Below are positions 10,968-21,798 of a stretch of 64,000 nucleotides of DNA, piece after piece. Position numbers and translations under genes: made by a program. Within the stretch, counting starts at the first letter, position 1. Each line of letters begins with the position of its first letter. Location of the stretch: the NCBI RefSeq assembly GCF_025997855.1, contig NZ_AP026560.1, positions 607,501 through 671,500 of the forward strand, written 5' to 3'. The notes under the pieces are model-generated. The model was given only the letters and a program-made list of their open reading frames with translations. It had not been told where the DNA came from and did no database searches. The DNA comes from Deinococcus aetherius (GTDB taxonomy: Bacteria; Deinococcota; Deinococci; Deinococcales; Deinococcaceae).

Positions 10968-11161
10968 CGGGGGCTCCTGGAACGGGGAAATTTTTGCTTG
11001 GGGTCATTTCAGCAAAGGCCCCTCAAAAAAAACGCAAAGGTCCCGGCCTTTTGGAGAAATAAAGATTGTCTGAAACTTCGCCGTTCGCGTTGCAGCCTCA
11101 GCCCGACGAGCGGCTGGTCGCCCACCTCCCGTGACTCTCGACATGCCAGGCTGACTCCAGC

Positions 11162-11977
11162 ATGGGGAAGGCAATGTCAGTCCAGATGCAGGTGGCACGG
11201 GCCCTGAACGGACAGGTCGAAGTCCTCTGTGCCCGTGACCACCACCGGAACTTCCCCAAACACGCCCACCCCGAACTCTCCCTCGCCCTGGTCGAACACG
11301 GCGTCATGCTCTTCGAGCAGGCCAGGTGTCGGGAGACGGCCCACGAGCGTCATCTGGTCGTCACCCCACCAGGCGAACCCCACTCCGGTGGCGCAGGCGG
11401 GCCAGGGGACCTCACGCACCGCACGCTCTACGTTGCAGAGGACGCGCTGCGCCTCGCGGGCTTCACAGCCACCACATTCGTGCCCGCCCTGCACACCCGA
11501 CCCGATTTCGCCAGGTTGTTCGGGGCGGTGGACCTCGCGATCACCTCCGGGGGCGAGGCGTTACGGGTCGAGAGCACGCTGACCGAATTGCTGCACGCCC
11601 TGGCACCCGTCTGGCCGCTCCGGCTGCCCGGAGGTGGCCGGGGTGCCGCTCGCGTCGAGCCTGCGCGGGACTACCTGCACGCGCACTTCGCGCAGCCGGT
11701 GACCCTCGCGCACCTGGCCGCGCTGTGCGGACTCCACCCCGGCTCGCTCGTGCGGGCCTTTCGGAGCACGCTGGGGCTGCCTCCACACGTCTACCAGCAG
11801 GGGTTACGCCTCCAGCACGCCCGGCGCCTGATCAACGCCGGGGTCCCGCTGGCCCGGGCCGCACTGGAGGCAGGCTTCGCCGATCAGAGCCACTTCACCC
11901 GGGCGTTCACGCGCGTCTTCGGCCTGCCGCCCGGCCAGTACGCGCGCGGTTCAGATCGTTCAAGACGCACGAGGTAA
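11162..11977 (+). CDS. AraC family transcriptional regulator
   Basis: A 271-residue regulator. The N-terminal half is a cupin-like sensor domain (HHRNFPKHAHPELSLALVEHG, with His residues typical of AraC_binding domains). The C-terminal ~100 residues hold two helix-turn-helix motifs: VTLAHLAALCGLHPGSLVRAF, and the AraC signature ALEAGFADQSHFTRAFTRVF followed by GLPPGQYA. The start may be the ATG at 11162 or the in-frame ATG at 11174; neither has a clear ribosome site. The downstream LysE exporter begins 53 bases after its stop on the same strand, so it probably controls that exporter. Confidence 0.9.
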   Translation: MGKAMSVQMQVARALNGQVEVLCARDHHRNFPKHAHPELSLALVEHGVMLFEQARCRETAHERHLVVTPPGEPHSGGAGGPGDLTHRTLYVAEDALRLAGFTATTFVPALHTRPDFARLFGAVDLAITSGGEALRVESTLTELLHALAPVWPLRLPGGGRGAARVEPARDYLHAHFAQPVTLAHLAALCGLHPGSLVRAFRSTLGLPPHVYQQGLRLQHARRLINAGVPLARAALEAGFADQSHFTRAFTRVFGLPPGQYARGSDRSRRTR

Positions 11978-12030
11978 GCCCCCGTAGCGTGGCGTATGCC
12001 CGAACCCTACTCCTTCAAGCTGAGGACGAC

Positions 12031-12651
12031 GTGCCGCTGACCACGGATTGGCTGGCGGTGCTCACGGTGGGCGCGCTCGCCGTGATGAGTCCGGGGGCGA
12101 ACCTCGCGGTCACCCTCCGCAACACGCTGGGCGGCTCCCGGGCAGCGGGCGTCGCCACAGCCGCCGGACTGGCCCTGGGGGACGCCGTGTACGTGGGACT
12201 GTGCCTGGTGGGGCTGGTCGCCCTGCTGGAGGCGTCCCCCGCGCTGTTTCGCGGGGTGCAGGTCGCGGGGGCCCTCTACCTCGTCTACCTCGGCGTGCAG
12301 TTTCTGCGGGCCCGGCCGTATCCCTCCCTGGAGACGGGGGCGACGGCCGGGCGAGCGGTGAGCCCCGTCCTCGCGGCGCGGATGGGACTGCTGACCTGCC
12401 TGCTCAATCCGAAGGTGGGGCTCTTTTTCCTGGCGCTGTTCACGCAGGTCATCCGACCCGAGACGCCGCTCGTCTGGAAAGGGGTGTTCGGGCTGACGGT
12501 GGTGCTCACCGAGTTCGCGTGGTTTGCCGTGGTGGCTTTGACGCTCTCCCGCCCTGTGTTTCAGACGCGGTACTTGCGCTTCGCCCACCTGATCGAGCGC
12601 GCCACGGGCGCGGTGCTCCTCGGGCTGGCCCTGAAATTGGTGTGGACCTGA
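12031..12651 (+). CDS. LysE family amino-acid exporter
   Basis: A 206-residue inner-membrane protein with about six hydrophobic segments and the family N-terminus: LTVGALAVMSPGANLAVTLRN (the PGPN-like loop is here PGAN), then GLALGDAVYVGLCLVGL. LNPKVGLFFLALF matches the conserved NPK segment. LysE/RhtB proteins export amino acids such as lysine, threonine or homoserine. The frame is open further upstream, but the GTG at 12031 has GAGGA before it and gives the usual length. It forms a likely unit with the AraC regulator upstream. Confidence 0.9.
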   Translation: MPLTTDWLAVLTVGALAVMSPGANLAVTLRNTLGGSRAAGVATAAGLALGDAVYVGLCLVGLVALLEASPALFRGVQVAGALYLVYLGVQFLRARPYPSLETGATAGRAVSPVLAARMGLLTCLLNPKVGLFFLALFTQVIRPETPLVWKGVFGLTVVLTEFAWFAVVALTLSRPVFQTRYLRFAHLIERATGAVLLGLALKLVWT

Positions 12652-12786
12652 CGGCCGCAGGCGGAGAAGGGTGCCCCACGGGGAAGACCAGGCAAGACCC
12701 CTGACGGACGAGGCGAGACCCCAACGCGAACGGCGTCGTCCCAGATTGTCTCCATCCCGCCCTCATTCTCTATACTCGGTCCACCG
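12652..12786. promoter_or_regulatory. Leaderless promoter of the BTAD regulator
   Basis: TATACT at 12771-12776 lies 10 bases before the ATG at 12787. A TTGTCT hexamer at 12746-12751 is a possible -35 with a long spacer of 19. The rest of the gap shows nothing else. Confidence 0.5.
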
Positions 12787-15276
12787 ATGTTCCCCCTGCC
12801 CGAACGGCTGCGAACGCGTCTGGAGGCGGCTCCTGGCCCGGTGATCGCGCCCGTGGACGTGGGGGCCGGTCAGGAGGCCCTCGTCGCCTGGGCCCGCGCC
12901 CGTGGCCTGGCCACTACCCGTGAGCCCCCGGGCGAGCATTTGGAGGGCTGGCTGTGGTGGCCGCACCGCCGCTCGGAGGTCGGGCGGTGGGCGCGCGAAA
13001 GCCCCCTCCCCCACCCGCCTCTGGTCCTGACGGGCGCGGATACCCTGTACCCCGAGGAGGAATGGCACGCCCGGCTGGCCCCGGCGGAACGCTGGGCGGC
13101 GGAGACCTTCGCCCTGAGCGGGGGCTGGCCCGCCGCCCTGCCCCTCGCGCTGGCCCTGGCGGAGGGTGGGGACGCGCCGGGTCCCGGGCGGGAGGAGTGG
13201 TACCGGCATCCCCTGGCGAGCGCCCTCTTCGCCCCCCTGCTGCCGCCGGAGCCGCTGCTGGCTGCCTGCCGCGCGCTGGCCCTCGCGCCCCTGGTGACCC
13301 CGGAGGTGGAGGCTGCCCTTAACGTTCCCGCCGAGCTGGTCGCCGCCCTGGCGGACGGGGGGTGGCTGTGGGCCGCGCCCGGGGGCTGGCGCCTTCCGGG
13401 GGTGCTGCGCCGCTACCTCTGCCCGCTGCCCGACCCGGAGACGGCCCGCCGGGTGGCGCCTCTGCTCCACCGGGCGGGCCACACCGCCAACGCGCTGACC
13501 CTGCTGCGCGAGGCCGCCGCGTGGGAGGAGCACCTGACCCTGCTCGCCCGGACGCTGCGGGCGAACGCGGGCACGGACGCCCTGCGCTCGACCCTGCGCG
13601 CCCTGCCCCCCCACTGGCGCGAGCAGCCCCCGGCCCTGTACCTCGCGGGGCTGCTCGCCCGCGCCTCCGGGGACCTGGGGCGGGCCGAGACCCTGTACTC
13701 CCGGGCGCTGCCTGCCCTGGCCCCCGCCCTGCAGCCCCTGGCGCACAACGCGCGGGGAGTGGTGCGGGCGCTGCGGGGGGACGCCGGAGGGGCCCTCGCC
13801 GACTTCGAGGCGGCCACACCTGCGGGCGGGCTCACGGGCGGGGAGGCCGCGCACAACCGCGCCACCCTGCTCGTGCAGCTCGGGCGCCACGCCGACGCGG
13901 AGCGCAGCCTCGACGAGGCGGTCGCCGCCTTCCGCGAGGCGGGCGACCTGCGGCGCGAGGCCCGCAGCCTGGAGACGCTGGGGGCGCTGCAATTCGGCCG
14001 GGGCCTGTTGCAGGAGGCGCTGGAGCCGTACGGGCAGGTGCTCCTGCTGCTGGAGGGCGAACACCCGGGGGACACGGCCCTCACCCACGTCAACCTCGCC
14101 GAGGTCCACGCCCTGCTGGGGGACGCCTCCGGGGCCCGCGCCCACCTCGACCGGGCCCGGGCGCTCGCCGAACGCTGCAACCTCCCGCACCTCGGCGGGT
14201 GGGCGGCGCGGGTGCAGGCCCTGCTCGCCCTGCACGCCGGGGTGCCCGGGGTGGCGCGCGGCCTGCTGGAACACCCCAGCACCCCCGACCGCAGCCTGCA
14301 CGCCGAAACTCACCTGTTGCTCGCCCGCACCCTGCGCGAACTCCGGGAGCCGGAGGCCGCCCGGGAGGCGCTCGCCGAGGCCCGCACGCTCGGCCTGCGC
14401 GCCGACCTGGAGGCCGCGTTGCAGGGGGACGGCGACCTGGGCGAGGTGGTCGAGGCCGCCCGCCGGGAGGACGCCCGCCTCGAACTCGCCACGGCCCTGC
14501 TGCACCGCGCCCGCCCGGAGGACCTTCAGGAGGCGCTGGGCCTGATCCGCGCGCACGGCTACCGGCCCCTGCTGGAGAGCCCCGCCGCCCACCGCCTCGT
14601 GGCCCACGTTCAGGACGACGCTGCCCGGGCGCTCTTTCCGCTCGTGCTGCGGACCCTGGGCCCGCTGCGCCTCAGTCACGCGGGCCGCACCTGGCGCTCG
14701 GAGGACTTTCCCACCCGCAAGAGTGCGGCCCTGCTCGTGGCGCTGGCCCTCTCGGGGCGTTCCCTGCCGCGCGAGGCCCTCGCCGAACGCTTCTGGCCGG
14801 ACGCCAAGAACCCGCTCGCCAGCCTCCAGACGGCGATGTACCACCTGCGCAGCACCTTCGGCGTGAACCTCATCAGCTCCGCGCGGGGGCGGCTGACCCT
14901 CACCTTCCCGGTGCAGAGCGACCTCGCCGACCTGCACGAGGCGCTCAAGGCGCGCGACCTGGAGCGGGTCGGCGCCCTGATCCGCCGCGAGGCCGCGCCC
15001 CCCGCCGTGCTGCCGGACCTCGCGGCCGAACTCCACGAGGAGCGCGAGCTGGCCGAGCGGCTGCTGCACGACGCCCTCCAGGCTTACGCCGACGCCCAGC
15101 CCGAGGAGAGTCTGGAGCGGCGCGACGCCCTGCGCTCCCTGATCGCCGCCGACCCCCTGAACATCGAGGCCCGCACCCGACTGGTGGACTGGCACCTGAG
15201 CCAGGGCGACCCCGAGAGCGCCGGGCAGGAACGCGCCCGCGTGAACGACATCCTGGAGGAACTGGGCGCCTCCTGA
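12787..15276 (+). CDS. Large TPR / BTAD-domain transcriptional regulator
   Basis: An 829-residue protein. Residues ~220-560 are a long array of helical TPR-like repeats rich in Ala, Leu and Arg (for example LARASGDLGRAETLYSRALP). The C-terminal third begins with a winged-helix type segment (LGPLRLSHAGRTWRSEDFPT, then REALAERFWPDAKNPLASLQ and TAMYHLRSTFG) followed by a bacterial transcriptional activation domain (BTAD). SARP-type regulators carry the same two domains but at the N-terminus; here they are C-terminal, as in other Deinococcus-Thermus proteins. No classical Walker A is visible in the N-terminal region. The target genes are unknown. Confidence 0.8.
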   Translation: MFPLPERLRTRLEAAPGPVIAPVDVGAGQEALVAWARARGLATTREPPGEHLEGWLWWPHRRSEVGRWARESPLPHPPLVLTGADTLYPEEEWHARLAPAERWAAETFALSGGWPAALPLALALAEGGDAPGPGREEWYRHPLASALFAPLLPPEPLLAACRALALAPLVTPEVEAALNVPAELVAALADGGWLWAAPGGWRLPGVLRRYLCPLPDPETARRVAPLLHRAGHTANALTLLREAAAWEEHLTLLARTLRANAGTDALRSTLRALPPHWREQPPALYLAGLLARASGDLGRAETLYSRALPALAPALQPLAHNARGVVRALRGDAGGALADFEAATPAGGLTGGEAAHNRATLLVQLGRHADAERSLDEAVAAFREAGDLRREARSLETLGALQFGRGLLQEALEPYGQVLLLLEGEHPGDTALTHVNLAEVHALLGDASGARAHLDRARALAERCNLPHLGGWAARVQALLALHAGVPGVARGLLEHPSTPDRSLHAETHLLLARTLRELREPEAAREALAEARTLGLRADLEAALQGDGDLGEVVEAARREDARLELATALLHRARPEDLQEALGLIRAHGYRPLLESPAAHRLVAHVQDDAARALFPLVLRTLGPLRLSHAGRTWRSEDFPTRKSAALLVALALSGRSLPREALAERFWPDAKNPLASLQTAMYHLRSTFGVNLISSARGRLTLTFPVQSDLADLHEALKARDLERVGALIRREAAPPAVLPDLAAELHEERELAERLLHDALQAYADAQPEESLERRDALRSLIAADPLNIEARTRLVDWHLSQGDPESAGQERARVNDILEELGAS

Positions 15277-15284
15277 GCCAAAAA

Positions 15285-15312
15285 GAAAACTCCCTCTGGA
15301 AGGGAGTCTTTC
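15285..15312. terminator. Terminator after the BTAD gene and tRNA-Pro
   Basis: ACTCCCT at 15289-15295 pairs with AGGGAGT at 15301-15307. It is flanked by an A-run on the left and TCTTTC on the right, so it can act in both directions: for the plus-strand regulator and for the minus-strand tRNA-Pro whose 3' end is at 15315. Confidence 0.7.
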
Positions 15313-15393
<81 letters not shown>

Positions 15394-15465
15394 GGCCAGC
15401 CCCAAGACTATAGATGGCCCCCGATCAGGCGTCAAGAGTGAGCGGATCAGCGTATCCTGCCCCCC

Positions 15466-16704
<1,239 letters not shown>

Positions 16705-16705
16705 C

Positions 16706-16733
16706 CGTCAGCCCTCAGCGGTCAGCCGTCAGC
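16706..16733. repeat. GTCAGC dispersed repeat, copy 1
   Basis: A run of GTCAGC/CTCAGC units directly after the aminopeptidase stop codon. Related copies occur near 44010, 51010, 52851 and 54136, always in or next to intergenic gaps. Confidence 0.7.
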
Positions 16734-16780
16734 AAAAGAGGGGTCCTGCGACGTTGTTCGACGTGCGAGTCCCCTCTTTT
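16734..16780. terminator. Terminator between convergent aminopeptidase and ROK genes
   Basis: AAAAGAGGGG at 16734-16743 pairs with CCCCTCTTTT at 16771-16780. The enclosed loop can form its own ACGT-based helix. A T-run follows on the plus strand and an equivalent run on the minus strand. Confidence 0.75.
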
Positions 16781-16815
16781 TCCACGCACCACTGCCTACT
16801 GACCACTCACCACGT

Positions 16816-17706
16816 TCACCCCTGCTGAGCCGCCAGCGCCGCCCCGATCACTCCGGCGTCCGTACCGAGCTGGGCGCGGCGGATGGTGACGGGGGCGAAG
16901 GGCCCGGCGTACTCGTCGGCGGCAGCCTGGACGCCCTGGAAGAAGGGGTCGCCGACACTGGCGACGCCGCCGCCGATCACGAAGACCTCCGGGTCGAGGA
17001 TCTTTTGCAGGTCGGCCAGCGCCACGCCGATGGCCTTCATCGCCTGATTCACCACCCGGCGGGCGGCGGGGTGACCCTGGGCGGCTAAGGCGAAGGCCTC
17101 GGCGGTCGAAACGTCGCGGTTCAGCGCGTAGCTCGCGTCGCGGGCGATGGCGGTGCCGCTGGCGACGGCCTCCAGCGCCCCGTCGAGGCCCGCCCCGCTC
17201 ACCGGGCCGCCGGGCATGACGGTGATGTGGCCGATCTCCCCGGCGATCCCATGCCGCCCGCGCCAGATCTTGCCGCCCAGCACGATTCCCGAGCCGATGC
17301 CGGTGCTCACCGTCACGTACACGCTGCTCTCGGTGCCACGCGCCGCGCCCAGGTACGCCTCGGCGAGGGCGGCGGCCTTGGCGTCGTTCTCCAGCACGAC
17401 CCGCTGGGCGAGGCGGTCGCGCAGCCCGTCCACGAGCGGCACGTCGATGAAACCGTAGATGTTGGGGGCGAACTTGACCCGGGTGCGGTCGCTGCTCAGA
17501 GGTCCGGGCACCCCCACGCCGACGAGGGTGGCGTCCGGGTGCCGCCCCTGAAGCTCGCGCACCTGGGCGGCGACGGCATCGAGGACGCCCTCCCAGCCGG
17601 TCTCGGGGGTGGGCTGCACGTGGCGGTCGTGGAGTTCTCCGGCGCGCAGGACGCCGGTGGCGATCTTCGTGCCGCCGACATCCACGCCGATGCTAGCTTG
17701 ATTCAC
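16816..17706 (-). CDS. ROK family sugar kinase lacking the zinc-binding cysteines
   Basis: A 296-residue ROK protein, probably a glucokinase or related hexose kinase. It has the ATP-binding DVGGTKIATGVL (residues 9-20), GVGVPGPL, the catalytic Asp108 in ENDAKAAALAE, and EIGH (157-160). ROK enzymes normally continue with a CxCGxxGCxE zinc motif. Here the matching positions are Ser170, Ala172 and Ala177 in GPVSGAGLDGALEA, so the structural zinc site is absent although Glu179 is kept. The GTG start has GAGGTGA just upstream. The sugar substrate cannot be inferred from context. Confidence 0.9.
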   Translation of the reverse strand: MNQASIGVDVGGTKIATGVLRAGELHDRHVQPTPETGWEGVLDAVAAQVRELQGRHPDATLVGVGVPGPLSSDRTRVKFAPNIYGFIDVPLVDGLRDRLAQRVVLENDAKAAALAEAYLGAARGTESSVYVTVSTGIGSGIVLGGKIWRGRHGIAGEIGHITVMPGGPVSGAGLDGALEAVASGTAIARDASYALNRDVSTAEAFALAAQGHPAARRVVNQAMKAIGVALADLQKILDPEVFVIGGGVASVGDPFFQGVQAAADEYAGPFAPVTIRRAQLGTDAGVIGAALAAQQG

Positions 17707-17817
17707 TGCTTCACCTCGAAAAGGGGGACAGGGAGCCCGGTCAAAACGGGCCGGGGGGAGTGAACGACCTTGCGGCCCGCACTCTACCCCGGCCCCGTCG
17801 CGGGCGGCAGGACCGCT

Positions 17818-18101
17818 CTATGTCGGGGGCGCCCCATCCTCCCCGTCCCCCAGCAGGACCAGCGCCTCGCGGAGTTGGACCTCGGGCACGTACAGGCCCA
17901 CGTCGCCCATGTAGCCGCCCGTCTCGATCTCGATGACCGGGCTGCCCATCGCCCACTGGAAGGGGGTCCGCACCACGCTCACCACGCCGCCGCTCATGAG
18001 GGTGCGCCGCCAGCCCTCGGCGAGCAGGCGCGGCAGGGTGTCGAGCCGCACCCACACGTCCCCCTGGTACATCACCCGGTCCTCGAAGCGCGCCCGGCCG
18101 C

Positions 18102-18105
<4 letters not shown>
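17818..18105 (-). CDS. Small hypothetical protein coupled to thioesterase
   Basis: A 95-residue soluble protein without a recognised domain. It carries VMYQGDVWVRLDTLPRLLAE and ends in an acidic tail. Its GTG start overlaps the TGA stop of the upstream thioesterase (GTGA), so the two are translationally coupled. This overlap and the normal codon use are the main support for it being real. Confidence 0.65.
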
Positions 18106-18593
<488 letters not shown>

Positions 18594-18651
18594 GGGGCCA
18601 TTATGCCGGGCGCCCCCAGTTCTCCTGGCGCGCGGCGCTATGCTCTGCCCC

Positions 18652-19047
18652 ATGACCGCCCCCGACCCGCCGCCCTCCCACCCCGACCGTGGCCTGCTCT
18701 CGCGCTGGCGCCAGGTCCGGCGACTGCCCTTCACGTTGATGCTCGCCTCCCTGCTCGCCGGGTTGGGGATCGTGCAGCTCACCTTCCAGATCGGCAACCT
18801 GGGCTACCGCAGCGTGACCTGGCTGCGCGAGACGCGGGCCACCCAGGAGCGCGTGGCGGCGCTGGAGCGCGACGTGCGCGTGCTCCAGGAGGCCGTGGCC
18901 GCCGCCGACGACCCCACGTATCTCGAACAGCTCGCGCGCTGCCAGGGCTTCGTGGGGGCCCAGGAGGACGTGATCGTCGCGGTGGGGGCTCCCGAGACGC
19001 CAGGCGAGACGACGGGCGAGAACTGCGTGGTGCGGCGCCTGCCCTGA
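18652..19047 (+). CDS. FtsB/DivIC-like septum formation initiator protein
   Basis: A 131-residue bitopic membrane protein. A basic cytoplasmic N-terminus is followed by one membrane span (LMLASLLAGLGIVQLTF, about residues 29-45) and then a coiled coil (RETRATQERVAALERDVRVL, continuing QEAVAAA). This is the layout of FtsB/DivIC/FtsL cell-division proteins. The C-terminal ~50 residues contain two Cys residues and a short acidic stretch not typical of FtsB. Sequence similarity to known FtsB is weak, so the division role is inferred from topology. TATGCT at 18639-18644 is 7 bases before the ATG. Confidence 0.7.
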   Translation: MTAPDPPPSHPDRGLLSRWRQVRRLPFTLMLASLLAGLGIVQLTFQIGNLGYRSVTWLRETRATQERVAALERDVRVLQEAVAAADDPTYLEQLARCQGFVGAQEDVIVAVGAPETPGETTGENCVVRRLP

Positions 19048-19092
19048 GCCGGGCACGCCGACGGGCGGGTCGGGGGCGTATGCTGCCGGGGT

Positions 19093-19413
19093 ATGTCACT
19101 CGTCGTGCTGGTCACGGTTCCTCCCGAACGCGCCCATGAACTCGCGCGCACGCTCGTCGCCGAACGGCTGGCGGGCTGCGTGAACGTCGTGGGCGGTCTC
19201 CACAGCGTCTACCGCTGGGAGGGCGACATCGCCGAGGACCCCGAGTCGCTCCTCATCATCAAGACCACCGGGGAACGTTACCCCGACCTGGAGGCGCGGG
19301 TGCGGGCCATGCACCCCTACGAGATCCCCGAGATCATCGCCCTCCCCTTCGACCGCGCCCTCCCCGAGTTCCAGAGCTGGCTTCTCGCCAGCACCACCCT
19401 GCGGGGCGAGTAG
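19093..19413 (+). CDS. cutA: CutA-family protein
   Basis: A 106-residue trimeric CutA1 protein, long linked to divalent cation tolerance though its true role is uncertain. Family marks are VVLVTVPPERAHELARTLVA, ERLAGCVNVV, SVYRWEGDIAEDPESLLIIK and the C-terminal HPYEIPEIIALP. Length is typical. TATGCT at 19079-19084 lies 8 bases before the ATG, so the transcript is likely leaderless. Confidence 0.95.
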   Translation: MSLVVLVTVPPERAHELARTLVAERLAGCVNVVGGLHSVYRWEGDIAEDPESLLIIKTTGERYPDLEARVRAMHPYEIPEIIALPFDRALPEFQSWLLASTTLRGE

Positions 19414-19506
19414 GCCTTTGCCTCCAGCACGTTGAACTGGGTCCAAAGACTTGCGGTTGCGAGTACTTTCATAGATAAACACCGGCTTAAGGTCCTACAC
19501 TGACGT

Positions 19507-21105
19507 ATGACCGTGCACTGGGAGGAGGCGTCGCGGGATCAGGCCGCGCCGTCCGGCCCGTCCTCCGCCCAGGCACCGCTGGAAGTGCTCGCCCTGCTGC
19601 AGGGCAGTGACCCAACCCTGATCCTGGAACGGGTGGAGGAGCGCCCGGCCCGCGAGGCGGCCTGGCCGGGTGCGGCCTGGCGGGTGGCCTTTGCGAACCA
19701 CGCCTTCGCGCGGCTGCTGGGGCAGACGCCGGACACCCTGCGCGGCCTCACGCTGGAGGCCCTGTTCGCGGGGGCCGGGGAGAGCCTGCGGGCCGCCTTT
19801 CCGGATGCGGCGGACCTCGCCGCCCGGGGGCAGCCCTTCCGGGTGGACCTGCCCCTGCGTTCGGAGGACATTCGCTGGATGGAGGCCCAGGTCACGCCCC
19901 TGCGGCTGGGAGAGGGCAGCCCGCAGGGGACCGGCGGCGCGGTGACCCACTGGCTCGCCGTCCTGCGCGACGTGACGGCGCAGCGCCAGGCCCTCGCGCT
20001 CGCCACCGGGCACACCCGCGCCATGCATCTCGCGGCGCAGGGCGCTCCCCTGCCCGAGATCCTGGGCGCCCTGATCGCCACCCTCGACGAACGCCTGCCC
20101 GGCAGCGCCGCGTGCGCCTCGCTGTGCGAGGGTGAGGACCTCGTTCTGATCGGTCCGCCGCGCCTGCCGCCCCTGCCGCGCGAGGTCCGGGGGCCCGCGC
20201 GGGAGGCGCGCCCCTTCTCCTGCGGGGGGGCAGTCTTCGAGGAAAAGCCGGTGCTCGCCCTCACACCGGAGGGATTCCCCGAGGCCCTGCGCGAGAATCT
20301 CGTCGGGGCGGGGTACCGCCGGGCCTACAGCGTCCCCATCCGTGAGGCGGGCGGGCCGGTGCTGGGGGCGCTGACCCTGTACGGGCGCCGGGCCGCCCCG
20401 CCTCACCCCACCGAGGCGGACCTCCTCGCGCAGTTCGCGGACCTCGCCGCCCTCCTGATCGCCCGGCGCCAGGCCCTGCGCCGCCTCGAACACCTCGCTT
20501 TCCACGACGGGCTGACCGGCCTGCCCAACCGGGCGCGTTTCATGGCCGTGCTGGAGGAGGCCTGCGCGGGCCTGGCCGGGCCGTCCCGGTCGGCGGGAGG
20601 CGGGGGGGCCTTCGCGGTGGGGGTGCTCGACCTCGACGGGTTCAAGCTCGTGAACGACGCCTACGGGCACGCCGCCGGGGACGGGCTGCTCGTCACGCTC
20701 GCCGGGCGGCTCACCGCAGCCCTGCCCCCGGAGGTCCTCGCGGCCCGCATGGGCGGCGACGAATTCGCGCTGTTCGTGCCCGGCGCCACTCTCCGGCGGC
20801 TGGGGGCCGTCAAGCGCCGGGTGCGCGCGGTCCTGGGCACCCCCTTCCCGCTTGGGGCGGCGACCGTGCGGCTCGGCGGCAGCCTGGGCTGGAGCCTCGC
20901 GCCCGGGGAGGCCCGGACGCCCGACGCCCTGCTGCGGGTCGCCGACGGCGCGATGTACGGGGTCAAGCGGGTGACCCACTCCGCCCGGGGAGGCCCCCAG
21001 AAAAAAGCGCCCCCCGGGTGGGAGGCGACCCTGGCGGGCCCTGAGGGACTTGAACCCTCGACCTACGGTTTTGGAAGGCGCAGCGGCACCCCCAAGCCCA
21101 ACTGA
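19507..21105 (+). CDS. Diguanylate cyclase (PAS-GAF-GGDEF) with tRNA-derived 3' tail
   Basis: A 532-residue soluble signalling protein. Residues ~55-160 look like a PAS domain (FANHAFARLLGQTPDTLRGL) and ~175-325 like a GAF domain. Residues ~335-495 form the GGDEF domain with FHDGLTGLPNRARF, VLDLDGFKLVNDAYGHAAGD and the intact active-site motif MGGDEFALF. It should make cyclic-di-GMP from two GTP. The domain ends near VADGAMYGVKRVTH. The last ~35 residues are read from a terminator-like GC-rich stretch and then from a partial tRNA-Trp copy, so the original stop codon was probably lost. TACACT at 19496-19501 is 5 bases before the ATG. Confidence 0.9.
   Translation: MTVHWEEASRDQAAPSGPSSAQAPLEVLALLQGSDPTLILERVEERPAREAAWPGAAWRVAFANHAFARLLGQTPDTLRGLTLEALFAGAGESLRAAFPDAADLAARGQPFRVDLPLRSEDIRWMEAQVTPLRLGEGSPQGTGGAVTHWLAVLRDVTAQRQALALATGHTRAMHLAAQGAPLPEILGALIATLDERLPGSAACASLCEGEDLVLIGPPRLPPLPREVRGPAREARPFSCGGAVFEEKPVLALTPEGFPEALRENLVGAGYRRAYSVPIREAGGPVLGALTLYGRRAAPPHPTEADLLAQFADLAALLIARRQALRRLEHLAFHDGLTGLPNRARFMAVLEEACAGLAGPSRSAGGGGAFAVGVLDLDGFKLVNDAYGHAAGDGLLVTLAGRLTAALPPEVLAARMGGDEFALFVPGATLRRLGAVKRRVRAVLGTPFPLGAATVRLGGSLGWSLAPGEARTPDALLRVADGAMYGVKRVTHSARGGPQKKAPPGWEATLAGPEGLEPSTYGFGRRSGTPKPN
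21031..21075 (-). repeat. Partial tRNA-Trp copy (distal attachment site)
   Basis: These 45 bases match 23704-23748 at 44 positions; the one difference is at 21045. The matching segment covers tRNA-Trp from the anticodon loop (nt 33) through the 3' CCA. That is the usual span of integrase att sites in tRNA genes. A degenerate CCAACTGAG at 21098-21106, found in the tRNA D-arm at 23762-23770, hints that more of a tRNA once stood here. Confidence 0.85.
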
Positions 21106-21798
21106 GTTGTTCCGAGCGGTTCCGATGTGTATCGGCTGGGCGCCGAAGTGATCCCGTCCAAAAGGCACGGGTTCATCGTCTCCAAACGCCGTGGATGAGG
21201 AGGTGTCGAGCGGACCGTCCGTCGAGAAACAGTGTCGTGGACGAGGCTTGAGAGGGTGGCACGGGTCGAAGGCATGACAAGACCCGCCATCTTCGGCGGG
21301 CTCGCTGGGACTCGGGGATCAGGATTCGGGAGGGGGTTGCTGCCTTGCTCTGGTTCTCAAGTCCCAGGGCAAGGCGTGTTCAGACGCAGGCAGGCGTCCG
21401 CTTGAAGACGGGGAACGGGAAATGTGGGTGGCCTGCCTTCCCCTTCGCCGTTCTTCCGTCGTGCAGGAGGCCTGGGAAGCTCGCGGGGCCGTGCCCCAAC
21501 GTGCCGGTGCGACTGTCCGCGCCTGCCGCCGCTGCTCGGTACAGCGGAAAAAGCCCCGGCTCATGTGCGGAGCCACCCACCGACTTCACCCGGTCGGCCT
21601 GAGTTTTCGGGGTGGACATGGTGTACGCGACACACCCCCGGGAGACCAGGAACACCCGTCCGCATTCGGCGGGCCCCCGGTGCGGATACGGGTGTGTTGG
21701 GGTACGGGTGAGTTCCTGCCGAACGGTGCGAGGTCCGAGGAGGCTTTTACGGAGTTCTTGAGGGGTGACCTGTACGGTGCCAGGCATGACGGCCAGGT
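21106..21798. other. Non-coding left part of the element
   Basis: I see no convincing gene in these ~690 bases: all open frames have atypical codon use and no family signal. Two inverted repeats are visible. CCCGCC at 21283-21288 pairs with GGCGGG at 21295-21300, and CCTTGCTCTGG at 21343-21353 pairs with CCAGGGCAAGG at 21364-21374 (one G-U pair). TACGGGTG occurs twice near 21688 and 21710. Confidence 0.5.
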
